From positions 2,720,989 to 2,784,988 of the forward strand of contig JAXIVH010000042.1 in the NCBI GenBank assembly GCA_036785325.1: a stretch of DNA of 64,000 nt. Direction: 5' to 3'. Each line of letters starts with the position of its first letter. The first letter of the stretch is position 1. The notes under the pieces are model-generated. The model was given only the letters and a program-made list of their open reading frames with translations, did no database searches and had not been told where the DNA came from. Made by a program: the position numbers and the translations under genes. Source of the DNA: Urophycis tenuis (Eukaryota > Chordata > Actinopteri > Gadiformes > Phycidae). Of the stretch, positions 43,520-55,990 are shown piece after piece.

Positions 43520-45586
43520 ATGAGGGCTGAGGTTAGGGTTAAGGTTAGGGCTGAGGTTAGGGTTAGGTTTAAGGTTAGGGATAAGGATAGGGTTGGGGTT
43601 ACGGCTGAGATTGGGGTTAAGGTTAGGGTTGAGGTTAGGGTTAGTGTTATGGATAAGGTTAGGTTAAGTGTTAGGGCCAAGGTTAGGGTTAAGGTTATGG
43701 TTAAGATTAGGGTTAGGGCTAGAATTAGGGTTAGGGCTAAGGTTAGGGTTAGGGTTATGGCTGAGGTTAGGGTTAAGGTTAGGTTTGAGGTTAGTGTTAA
43801 GGTTAGGGCCAAGGTTAGGGTTAGGGTTAAGGTTAGGGTTAGGGCTAAGGTAAGGGTTAGGGTTATGGCTGAGGCTAGGGTTAGGGCTAAAGTTAGGGCA
43901 AAGGTTAGAGTTAGGGTTAGCGTTAGAGTTAGGGTAGGGTTAGTGTTGGAGGTTAGGGTAGGCTTAGGGTTAGAGTTAGAGTAGGGGTTAGGGTTAGAGT
44001 TAGAGTAGGGGTTAGGGTTAGTGTTAAGGCTAAGGTTAGGGGTTGAGGTTAGTGTTAAGATTAGGGCCAAGGTAAGGGTTAGTGTTAGGGTTGAGTTAGG
44101 GTTAGGGCTAAGGTTAGGCCTATGGTTAGGGTTGGGTTCGTTAGAGTTATCTCGATGACCCCCCCCACCTCATCCAACGACTCGGTAGTTGAATAGGGGA
44201 TCAAAGGCAGTTGCACTCGCCAATATCTAGTCATCCGCAGCTCTCTTTTCCCATATTACCAAGAATGAAGTAAAACGAAATGGTTATCTGTCTTGTTGTG
44301 ATATAACCGCTGATTTGGAGATATAGACTTGTTTTTCCTTTTCCCAAAGGTTTTCTTTGTTCCAAGATGAAGGTCAATCTTGTTTGATTGAAGGTACTTC
44401 CAATGCATTGGTATATTTACTTATTTGAATAAAGACGAGTCACAGCTGGAGTGAGACTTTTCTATTCAATTTCTATTTGAGTATAAACGTGCTATCGAAA
44501 TATTAGGACACGTCATCAGTAGTGGACCCTGGGATCATAGGGTGTTTCTGGCCATTGTCACTATACACCCTCACCCAAGGGAGGCCCCCCCGAGAGTGAT
44601 CAATTCTCAAGGTGTGTCGTTTCCGAAATGGAATTGGTATTGGGTTTAAGCTTTTTTAGGAGTGATCATTTGTTGAGGTAACGTTGAGGTAAGTAAAGGT
44701 AAGTAAAACACTTTTTAGGATACATTGTTTTGGTTATGGAGAGGAGGGGGCACATACTTACCCCCTGACCAGCACAAACCAGTTGTTAACACCGCTAGGT
44801 AGCCCTGGTTTGGCCAATCAGGGCCGGAGCTTGGTTCTTGTCCTCTGTTGGGTCCAGATGAACTAGCAGAAAACTGGGGTCACGAAGGACCGAGGCCAGC
44901 CGTGACAAAGCACTGCCTCCACGGTCCCCCAATGCAGCTATCCTCAGCGATGGGTGTCCAGACCTAGGAAAGACCAAGACCAGCCCCGACCAGCGGTGCC
45001 TTCCCAGTCGGTCCCAGGGTAGGAAAGGCCAAGGCCAGCCGCGACTAAGCACTGCCTCCCTGGCCCCTCCAGGACCCCATGCCGAACAGCCTGTTAATAA
45101 CAATTCCTGTGCCCCATACACCGCGCGACTACAGAGATTGTGTAGGAAGTTGACCTTAGAGAAGACTCAATGGCTTACTTTCCTCACCCAAAACAACAAT
45201 TTCTTGGGGTAGTCTATTCTCGCCGTAGGTACTTCGGTAATGGGTTTTTTTGTGAAAAGTTTTCCGGATGAAATGCATGCTGGGTAATTGTCTTCTTCCT
45301 CCAATATGTCAAGTGTAGGTTAAGGTTAGGGTAGATTTAGGGGTAGAGTTAGCAGTTAACCTTAACGTTAGGTTTGAAGTAAATGGGAGGGATTGCGGTT
45401 AGGGTTAAGGTTAGGGCTGAGGTTAGGGTTAGGTATAAGGTTACGGTTTAGGGTTAAGGTTAGGGTTAAGGTTAGGGTTACGGTTAGGGCTAAGGATAGG
45501 GCTAAGGTTAGGGTAAGGGTTAGGGTTAGCGTTACGGTTAGGGTAAGGTTAGGGTTAGAGGTTAGGGGTTAGGGGTTAGGGTTAAG
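43520..45586 (+). repeat. Satellite unit U16 (short, 2067 bp)
   Basis: Counterpart of U2 at +40,716: short (junction 44136/44137), D state, GGGATTGCGG near 45390 and the same missing hexamer before the next anchor. A private GGATAGGG hexamer occurs near 45493. Confidence 0.95.
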
Positions 45587-48361
45587 ATGAGGGCTGAGGT
45601 TAGGGTTAAGGTTAGGGCTGAGGTTAGGGTTAGGTTTAAGGTTAGGGATAAGGTTAGGGTTGGGGTTACGGCTGAGATTGGGGTTAAGGTTAGGGTTGAG
45701 GTTAGGGTTAGTGTTATGGATAAGGTTAGGTTAAGTGTTAGGGCCAAGGTTAGGGTTAAGGTTATGGTTAAGATTAGGGTTAGGGCTAGAATTAGGGTTA
45801 GGGCTAAGGTTAGGGTTAGGGTTATGGCTGAGGTTAGGGTTAAGGTTAGGTTTGAGGTTAGTGTTAAGGTAAGGGCCAAGGTTAGGGTTAGGGTTAAGGT
45901 TAGGGTTAGGGCTAAGGTTAGGGTTAGGGTTATGGCTGAGGCTAGGGTTAGGGCTAAAGTTAGGGCAAAGGTTAGAGTTAGGGTTAGCGTTAGAGTTAGG
46001 GTAGGGTTAGTGTTGGAGGTTAGGGTAGGCTTAGGGTTAGAGTTAGAGTAGGGGTTAGGGTTAGAGTTAGAGTAGGGGTTAGGGTTAGTGTTAAGGCTAA
46101 GGTTAGGGGTTGAGGTTAGTGTTAAGATTAGGGCCAAGGTAAGGGTTAGTGTTAGGGTTGAGTTAGGGTTAGGGCTAAGGTTAGGCCTATGGTTAGGGTT
46201 GGGGTTGAGGTTATCCCTAGGGTTAGAGTTAGAGCTAGAGATTGAGTAAGGTAGAGTCAAGGTGAGACAGTCTGTACGGACTGAACTCACCCCCGCCGGA
46301 TCGGGCTAGTACACTCTATCTCCCACAACTCCCTCATTTCCATGAGGGAAGACAGGGGAGAAGAGATGGGAGGAGTATATATATTTAATATATTTTTTTT
46401 TAGTAAATAAATACATCGAGAGACTCACAGCTGGAGTGGGTTTTAATCTTTGTATTCAAGGTTGTTCCTCCTCTTTTGATTCCTCGCTGGTGGTGCGTCG
46501 TCTCCACCTAGTGGTCGTTTTGTGAAGAAGAGTTATAGAAATAGAAATAGAAATACTCTATTGTTCCCAGGTTGGGAAATTGCATTAATAGGTAAGTAAT
46601 AATAATAATAATAGGTAATTGCAATAGTTGGTAAGGTAATCTATATTTGATTTATTTATTTATATTTGTATATTTATTTAGTCTATTTATTTATTCATTT
46701 TTGTTTATTTATTTATTTAGATAAAGAGGATCACAGCTGGAGTGAGTTTTTAGTCTTTGTGTTAAAGGCTGGTTGCCTTCTTTTGATTCTTCAGTGGTGG
46801 TCCATCGCCTCCATCTAGTGGTCGTTTTGTGAATAACAGTTGGTAAGGTAATATAAATGGGTTGTGTAGAGAGCCCGTTCTTTCGATGGCCCTGGCTCGG
46901 TTAGGTTCGTTAGAGTTATCTCGATGACCCCCCCCACCTCATCCAACGACTCGGTAGTTGAATAGGGGATCAAAGGCAGTTGCACTCGCCAATATCTAGT
47001 CATCCGCAGCTCTCTTTTCCCATATTACCAAGAATGAAGTAAAACGAAATGGTTATCTGTCTTGTTGTGATATAACCGCTGATTTGGAGATATAGACTTG
47101 TTTTTCCTTTTCCCAAAGGTTTTCTTTGTTCCAAGATGGAGGTCAATCTAGTTTGATTGAAGGTACTTCCAATGCATTGGTATATTTACTTATTTGAATA
47201 AAGACGAGTCACAGCTGGAGTGAGACTTTTCTTTTCCATTTCTATTTGAGTATAAACGTGCTATCGAAATATTAGGACACGTCATCAGTAGTGGACCCTG
47301 GGATCATAGGGTGTTTCTGGCCATTGTCACTATACACCCTCACCCAAGGGAGGCCCCCCCGAGAGTGATCAATTCTCAAGGTGTGTCGTTTCCAAAATGG
47401 AATTGGTATTGGGTTTAAGCTTTTTTAGGAGTGATCATTTGTTGAGGTAACGTCGAGGTAAGTAAAGGTAAGTAAAACACTTTTTAGGATACATTGTTTT
47501 GGTTATGGAGAGGAGGGGGCACATACTTACCCCCTGACCAGCACAAACCAGTTGTTAACACCGCTAGGTAGCCCTGGTTTGGCCAATCAGGGCCGGAGCT
47601 TGGTTCTTGTCCTCTGTTGGGTCCAGATGAACTAGCAGAAAACTGGGGTCACGAAGGACCGAGGCCAGCCGTGACAAAGCACTGCCTCCACGGTCCCCCA
47701 ATGCAGCTATCCTCAGCGATGGGTGTCCAGACCTAGGAAAGACCAAGACCAGCCCCGACCAGCGGTGCCTTCCCAGTCGGTCCCAGGGTAGGAAAGGCCA
47801 AGGCCAGCCGCGACTAAGCACTGCCTCCCTGGCCCCTCCAGGACCCCATGCCGAACAGCCTGTTAATAACAATTCCTGTGCCCCATACACCGCGCGACTA
47901 CAGAGATTGTGTAGGAAGTTGACCTTAGAGAAGACTCAATGGCTTACTTTCCTCACCCAAAACAACAATTTCTTGGGGTAGTCTATTCTCGCCGTAGGTA
48001 CTTCGGTAATGGTTTTTTTTGTGAAAAGTTTTCCGGATGAAATGCATGCTGGGTAATTGTCTTCTTCCTCCAATATGTCAAGTGTAGGTTAAGGTTAGGG
48101 TAGATTTAGGGGTAGAGTTAGCAGTTAACCTTAACGTTAGGTTTGAAGTAAATGGGAGGGGTTACGGTTAGGGTTAAGGTTAGGGCTGAGGTTAGGGTTA
48201 GGTATAAGGTTACGGTTTAGGGTTAAGGTTAGGGTTAAGGTTAGGGTTACGGTTAGGGCTAAGGTTAGGGCTAAGGTTAGAGTAAGGGTTAGGGTTAGCG
48301 TTACGGTTAGGGTAAGGTTAGGGTTAGGGTTAGAGGTTAGGGGTTAGGGGTTAGGGTTAAG
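45587..48361 (+). repeat. Satellite unit U17 (long, 2775 bp)
   Basis: Counterpart of U3 at +40,716: V state, long, TTTGATTT near 46647 and TTCCAAAATGG near 47391. It differs by TAATGGTTTTTTTT near 48008. Confidence 0.95.
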
Positions 48362-50434
48362 ATGAGGGCTGAGGTTAGGGTTAAGGTTAGGGCTGAGGTT
48401 AGGGTTAGGTTTAAGGTTAGGGATAAGGATAGGGTTGGGGTTACGGCTGAGATTGGGGTTAAGGTTAGGGTTGAGGTTAGGGTTAGTGTTATGGATAAGG
48501 TTAGGTTAAGTGTTAGGGCCAAGGTTAGGGTTAAGGTTATGGTTAAGATTAGGGTTAGGGCTAGAATTAGGGTTAGGGCTAAGGTTAGGGTTAGGGTTAT
48601 GGCTGAGGTTAGGGTTAAGGTTAGGTTTGAGGTTAGTGTTAAGGTTAGGGCCAAGGTTAGGGTTAGGGTTAAGGTTAGGGTTAGGGCTAAGGTAAGGGTT
48701 AGGGTTATGGCTGAGGCTAGGGTTAGGGCTAAAGTTAGGGTAAAGGTTAGAGTTAGGGTTAGCGTTAGAGTTAGGGTAGGGTTAGTGTTGGAGGTTAGGG
48801 TAGGCTTAGGGTTAGAGTTAGAGTAGGGGTTAGGGTTAGAGTTAGAGTAGGGGTTAGGGTTAGTGTTAAGGCTAAGGTTAGGGGTTGAGGTTAGTGTTAA
48901 GATTAGGGCCAAGGTAAGGGTTAGTGTTAGGGTTGAGTTAGGGTTAGGGCTAAGGTTAGGCCTATGGTTAGGGTTGGGTTCGTTAGAGTTATCTCGATGA
49001 CCCCCCCCACCTCATCCAACGACTCGGTAGTTGAATAGGGGATCAAAGGCAGTTGCACTCGCCAATATCTAGTCATCCGCAGCTCTCTTTTCCCATATTA
49101 CCAAGAATGAAGTAAAACGAAATGGTTATCTGTCTTGTTGTGATATAACCGCTGATTTGGAGATATAGACTTGTTTTTCCTTTTCCCAAAGGTTTTCTTT
49201 GTTCCAAGATGAAGGTCAATCTTGTTTGATTGAAGGTACTTCCAATGCATTGGTATATTTACTTATTTGAATAAAGACGAGTCACAGCTGGAGTGAGACT
49301 TTTCTATTCAATTTCTATTTGAGTATAAACGTGCTATCGAAATATTAGGACACGTCATCAGTAGTGGACCCTGGGATCATAGGGTGTTTCTGGCCATTGT
49401 CACTATACACCCTCACCCAAGGGAGGCCCCCCCGAGAGTGATCAATTCTCAAGGTGTGTCGTTTCCGAAATGGAATTGGTATTGGGTTTAAGCTTTTTTA
49501 GGAGTGATCATTTGTTGAGGTAACGTTGAGGTAAGTAAAGGTAAGTAAAACACTTTTTAGGATACATTGTTTTGGTTATGGAGAGGAGGGGGCACATACT
49601 TACCCCCTGACCAGCACAAACCAGTTGTTAACACCGCTAGGTAGCCCTGGTTTGGCCAATCAGGGCCGGAGCTTGGTTCTTGTCCTCTGTTGGGTCCAGA
49701 TGAACTAGCAGAAAACTGGGGTCACGAAGGACCGAGGCCAGCCGTGACAAAGCACTGCCTCCACGGTCCCCCAATGCAGCTATCCTCAGCGATGGGTGTC
49801 CAGACCTAGGAAAGACCAAGACCAGCCCCGACCAGCGGTGCCTTCCCAGTCGGTCCCAGGGTAGGAAAGGCCAAGGCCAGCCGCGACTAAGCACTGCCTC
49901 CCTGGCCCCTCCAGGACCCCATGCCGAACAGCCTGTTAATAACAATTCCTGTGCCCCATACACCGCGCGACTACAGAGATTGTGTAGGAAGTTGACCTTA
50001 GAGAAGACTCAATGGCTTACTTTCCTCACCCAAAACAACAATTTCTTGGGGTAGTCTATTCTCGCCGTAGGTACTTCGGTAATGGGTTTTTTTGTGAAAA
50101 GTTTTCCGGATGAAATGCATGCTGGGTAATTGTCTTCTTCCTCCAATATGTCAAGTGTAGGTTAAGGTTAGGGTAGATTTAGGGGTAGAGTTAGCAGTTA
50201 ACCTTAACGTTAGGTTTGAAGTAAATGGGAGGGGTTGCGGTTAGGGTTAAGGTTAGGGCTGAGGTTAGGGTTAGGTATAAGGTTACGGTTTAGGGTTAAG
50301 GTTAGGGTTAAGGTTAGGGTTACGGTTAGGGCTAAGGTTAGGGCTAAGGTTAGAGTAAGGGTTAGGGTTAGCGTTACGGTTAGGGTAAGGTTAGGGTTAG
50401 GGTTAGAGGTTAGGGGTTAGGGGTTAGGGTTAAG
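48362..50434 (+). repeat. Satellite unit U18 (short, 2073 bp), transposon-free counterpart of U4
   Basis: Counterpart of U4 at +40,716: short (junction 48978/48979), D state, GTAAAGG near 48739, type-2 body. It has an uninterrupted TTAA at 49936-49939 where U4 and U7 carry the transposon, so it shows the empty target site. Confidence 0.95.
49936..49939. other. Empty piggyBac site in U18
   Basis: TTAA within the unit that corresponds to U4 in the second higher-order copy. It shows the sequence before insertion, or after a precise excision, which in piggyBac leaves no footprint. Confidence 0.75.
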
Positions 50435-53215
50435 ATGAGGGCTGAGGTTAGGGTTAAGGTTAGGGCTGAGGTTAGGGTTAGGTTTAAGGTTAGGGATAAG
50501 GTTAGGGTTGGGGTTACGGCTGAGATTGGGGTTAAGGTTAGGGTTGAGGTTAGGGTTAGTGTTATGGATAAGGTTAGGTTAAGTGTTAGGGCCAAGGTTA
50601 GGGTTAAGGTTATGGTTAAGATTAGGGTTAGGGCTAGAATTAGGGTTAGGGCTAAGGTTAGGGTTAGGGTTATGGCTGAGGTTAGGGTTAAGGTTAGGTT
50701 TGAGGTTAGTGTTAAGGTAAGGGCCAAGGTTAGGGTTAGGGTTAAGGTTAGGGTTAGGGCTAAGGTTAGGGTTAGGGTTAGGGTTATGGCTGAGGCTAGG
50801 GTTAGGGCTAAAGTTAGGGCAAAGGTTAGAGTTAGGGTTAGCGTTAGAGTTAGGGTAGGGTTAGTGTTGGAGGTTAGGGTAGGCTTAGGGTTAGAGTTAG
50901 AGTAGGGGTTAGGGTTAGAGTTAGAGTAGGGGTTAGGGTTAGTGTTAAGGCTAAGGTTAGGGGTTGAGGTTAGTGTTAAGATTAGGGCCAAGGTAAGGGT
51001 TAGTGTTAGGGTTGAGTTAGGGTTAGGGCTAAGGTTAGGCCTATGGTTAGGGTTGGGGTTGAGGTTATCCCTAGGGTTAGAGTTAGAGCTAGAGATTGAG
51101 TAAGGTAGAGTCAAGGTGAGACAGTCTGTACGGACTGAACTCACCCCCGCCGGATCGGGCTAGTACACTCTATCTCCCACAACTCCCTCATTTCCATGAG
51201 GGAAGACAGGGGAGAAGAGATGGGAGGAGTATATATATTTAATATATTTTTTTTTAGTAAATAAATACATCGAGAGACTCACAGCTGGAGTGGGTTTTAA
51301 TCTTTGTATTCAAGGTTGTTCCTCCTCTTTTGATTCCTCGCTGGTGGTGCGTCGTCTCCACCTAGTGGTCGTTTTGTGAAGAAGAGTTATAGAAATAGAA
51401 ATAGAAATACTCTATTGTTCCCAGGTTGGGAAATTGCATTAATAGGTAAGTAATAATAATAATAATAGGTAATTGCAATAGTTGGTAAGGTAATCTATAT
51501 TTAATTTATTTATTTATATTTGTATATTTATTTAGTCTATTTATTTATTCATTTTTGTTTATTTATTTATTTAGATAAAGAGGATCACAGCTGGAGTGAG
51601 TTTTTAGTCTTTGTGTTAAAGGCTGGTTGCCTTCTTTTGATTCTTCAGTGGTGGTCCATCGCCTCCATCTAGTGGTCGTTTTGTGAATAACAGTTGGTAA
51701 GGTAATATAAATGGGTTGTGTAGAGAGCCCGTTCTTTCGATGGCCCTGGCTCGGTTAGGTTCGTTAGAGTTATCTCGATGACCCCCCCCACCTCATCCAA
51801 CGACTCGGTAGTTGAATAGGGGATCAAAGGCAGTTGCACTCGCCAATATCTAGTCATCCGCAGCTCTCTTTTCCCATATTACCAAGAATGAAGTAAAACG
51901 AAATGGTTATCTGTCTTGTTGTGATATAACCGCTGATTTGGAGATATAGACTTGTTTTTCCTTTTCCCAAAGGTTTTCTTTGTTCCAAGATGAAGGTCAA
52001 TCTTGTTTGATTGAAGGTACTTCCAATGCATTGGTATATTTACTTATTTGAATAAAGACGAGTCACAGCTGGAGTGAGACTTTTCTATTCAATTTCTATT
52101 TGAGTATAAACGTGCTATCGAAATATTAGGACACGTCATCAGTAGTGGACCCTGGGATCATAGGGTGTTTCTGGCCATTGTCACTATACACCCTCACCCA
52201 AGGGAGGCCCCCCCGAGAGTGATCAATTCTCAAGGTGTGTCGTTTCCGAAATGGAATTGGTATTGGGTTTAAGCTTTTTTAGGAGTGATCATTTGTTGAG
52301 GTAACGTTGAGGTAAGTAAAGGTAAGTAAAACACTTTTTAGGATACATTGTTTTGGTTATGGAGAGGAGGGGGCACATACTTACCCCCTGACCAGCACAA
52401 ACCAGTTGTTAACACCGCTAGGTAGCCCTGGTTTGGCCAATCAGGGCCGGAGCTTGGTTCTTGTCCTCTGTTGGGTCCAGATGAACTAGCAGAAAACTGG
52501 GGTCACGAAGGACCGAGGCCAGCCGTGACAAAGCACTGCCTCCACGGTCCCCCAATGCAGCTATCCTCAGCGATGGGTGTCCAGACCTAGGAAAGACCAA
52601 GACCAGCCCCGACCAGCGGTGCCTTCCCAGTCGGTCCCAGGGTAGGAAAGGCCAAGGCCAGCCGCGACTAAGCACTGCCTCCCTGGCCCCTCCAGGACCC
52701 CATGCCGAACAGCCTGTTAATAACAATTCCTGTGCCCCATACACCGCGCGACTACAGAGATTGTGTAGGAAGTTGACCTTAGAGAAGACTCAATGGCTTA
52801 CTTTCCTCACCCAAAACAACAATTTCTTGGGGTAGTCTATTCTCGCCGTAGGTACTTCGGTAATGGGTTTTTTTGTGAAAAGTTTTCCGGATGAAATGCA
52901 TGCTGGGTAATTGTCTTCTTCCTCCAATATGTCAAGTGTAGGTTAAGGTTAGGGTAGATTTAGGGGTAGAGTTAGCAGTTAACCTTAACGTTAGGTTTGA
53001 AGTAAATGGGAGGGGTTGCGGTTAGGGTTAAGGTTAGGGCTGAGGTTAGGGTTAGGTATAAGGTTACGGTTTAGGGTTAAGGTTAGGGTTAAGGTTAGGG
53101 TTACGGTTAGGGCTAAGGTTAGGGCTAAGGTTAGAGTAAGGGTTAGGGTTAGCGTTACGGTTAGGGTAAGGTTAGGGTTAGGGTTAGAGGTTAGGGGTTA
53201 GGGGTTAGGGTTAAG
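50435..53215 (+). repeat. Satellite unit U19 (long, 2781 bp)
   Basis: Counterpart of U5: V state, long, with the type-2 body near 51990-52095. One extra TTAGGG near 50770 makes it 6 bp longer and gives three perfect TTAGGG in a row. Confidence 0.95.
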
Positions 53216-55990
53216 ATGAGGGCTGAGGTTAGGGTTAAGGTTAGGGCTGAGGTTAGGGTTAGGTTTAAGGTTAGGGATAAGGTTAGGGTTGGGGTTACGG
53301 CTGAGATTGGGGTTAAGGTTAGGGTTGAGGTTAGGGTTAGTGTTATGGATAAGGTTAGGTTAAGTGTTAGGGCCAAGGTTAGGGTTAAGGTTATGGTTAA
53401 GATTAGGGTTAGGGCTAGAATTAGGGTTAGGGCTAAGGTTAGGGTTAGGGTTATGGCTGAGGTTAGGGTTAAGGTTAGGTTTGAGGTTAGTGTTAAGGTA
53501 AGGGCCAAGGTTAGGGTTAGGGTTAAGGTTAGGGTTAGGGCTAAGGTTAGGGTTAGGGTTATGGCTGAGGCTAGGGTTAGGGCTAAAGTTAGGGCAAAGG
53601 TTAGAGTTAGGGTTAGCGTTAGAGTTAGGGTAGGGTTAGTGTTGGAGGTTAGGGTAGGCTTAGGGTTAGAGTTAGAGTAGGGGTTAGGGTTAGAGTTAGA
53701 GTAGGGGTTAGGGTTAGTGTTAAGGCTAAGGTTAGGGGTTGAGGTTAGTGTTAAGATTAGGGCCAAGGTAAGGGTTAGTGTTAGGGTTGAGTTAGGGTTA
53801 GGGCTAAGGTTAGGCCTATGGTTAGGGTTGGGGTTGAGGTTATCCCTAGGGTTAGAGTTAGAGCTAGAGATTGAGTAAGGTAGAGTCAAGGTGAGACAGT
53901 CTGTACGGACTGAACTCACCCCCGCCGGATCGGGCTAGTACACTCTATCTCCCACAACTCCCTCATTTCCATGAGGGAAGACAGGGGAGAAGAGATGGGA
54001 GGAGTATATATATTTAATATATTTTTTTTTAGTAAATAAATACATCGAGAGACTCACAGCTGGAGTGGGTTTTAATCTTTGTATTCAAGGTTGTTCCTCC
54101 TCTTTTGATTCCTCGCTGGTGGTGCGTCGTCTCCACCTAGTGGTCGTTTTGTGAAGAAGAGTTATAGAAATAGAAATAGAAATACTCTATTGTTCCCAGG
54201 TTGGGAAATTGCATTAATAGGTAAGTAATAATAATAATAATAGGTAATTGCAATAGTTGGTAAGGTAATCTATATTTAATTTATTTATTTATATTTGTAT
54301 ATTTATTTAGTCTATTTATTTATTCATTTTTGTTTATTTATTTATTTAGATAAAGAGGATCACAGCTGGAGTGAGTTTTTAGTCTTTGTGTTAAAGGCTG
54401 GTTGCCTTCTTTTGATTCTTCAGTGGTGGTCCATCGCCTCCATCTAGTGGTCGTTTTGTGAATAACAGTTGGTAAGGTAATATAAATGGGTTGTGTAGAG
54501 AGCCCGTTCTTTCGATGGCCCTGGCTCGGTTAGGTTCGTTAGAGTTATCTCGATGACCCCCCCCACCTCATCCAACGACTCGGTAGTTGAATAGGGGATC
54601 AAAGGCAGTTGCACTCGCCAATATCTAGTCATCCGCAGCTCTCTTTTCCCATATTACCAAGAATGAAGTAAAACGAAATGGTTATCTGTCTTGTTGTGAT
54701 ATAACCGCTGATTTGGAGATATAGACTTGTTTTTCCTTTTCCCAAAGGTTTTCTTTGTTCCAAGATGGAGGTCAATCTAGTTTGATTGAAGGTACTTCCA
54801 ATGCATTGGTATATTTACTTATTTGAATAAAGACGAGTCACAGCTGGAGTGAGACTTTTCTTTTCCATTTCTATTTGAGTATAAACGTGCTATCGAAATA
54901 TTAGGACACGTCATCAGTAGTGGACCCTGGGATCATAGGGTGTTTCTGGCCATTGTCACTATACACCCTCACCCAAGGGAGGCCCCCCCGAGAGTGATCA
55001 ATTCTCAAGGTGTGTCGTTTCCGAAATGGAATTGGTATTGGGTTTAAGCTTTTTTAGGAGTGATCATTTGTTGAGGTAACGTCGAGGTAAGTAAAGGTAA
55101 GTAAAACACTTTTTAGGATACATTGTTTTGGTTATGGAGAGGAGGGGGCACATACTTACCCCCTGACCAGCACAAACCAGTTGTTAACACCGCTAGGTAG
55201 CCCTGGTTTGGCCAATCAGGGCCGGAGCTTGGTTCTTGTCCTCTGTTGGGTCCAGATGAACTAGCAGAAAACTGGGGTCACGAAGGACCGAGGCCAGCCG
55301 TGACAAAGCACTGCCTCCACGGTCCCCCAATGCAGCTATCCTCAGCGATGGGTGTCCAGACCTAGGAAAGACCAAGACCAGCCCCGACCAGCGGTGCCTT
55401 CCCAGTCGGTCCCAGGGTAGGAAAGGCCAAGGCCAGCCGCGACTAAGCACTGCCTCCCTGGCCCCTCCAGGACCCCATGCCGAACAGCCTGTTAATAACA
55501 ATTCCTGTGCCCCATACACCGCGCGACTACAGAGATTGTGTAGGAAGTTGACCTTAGAGAAGACTCAATGGCTTACTTTCCTCACCCAAAACAACAATTT
55601 CTTGGGGTAGTCTATTCTCGCCGTAGGTACTTCGGTAATGGGTTTTTTTGTGAAAAGTTTTCCGGATGAAATGCATGCTGGGTAATTGTCTTCTTCCTCC
55701 AATATGTCAAGTGTAGGTTAAGGTTAGGGTAGATTTAGGGGTAGAGTTAGCAGTTAACCTTAACGTTAGGTTTGAAGTAAATGGGAGGGGTTACGGTTAG
55801 GGTTAAGGTTAGGGCTGAGGTTAGGGTTAGGTATAAGGTTACGGTTTAGGGTTAAGGTTAGGGTTAAGGTTAGGGTTACGGTTAGGGCTAAGGTTAGGGC
55901 TAAGGTTAGAGTAAGGGTTAGGGTTAGCGTTACGGTTAGGGTAAGGTTAGGGTTAGGGTTAGAGGTTAGGGGTTAGGGGTTAGGGTTAAG
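53216..55990 (+). repeat. Satellite unit U20 (long, 2775 bp)
   Basis: Counterpart of U9 (+27,731 from it): V state, long, type-1 body, CCGAAATGG. It lacks the AATATTTTTT variant of U9. Confidence 0.95.
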
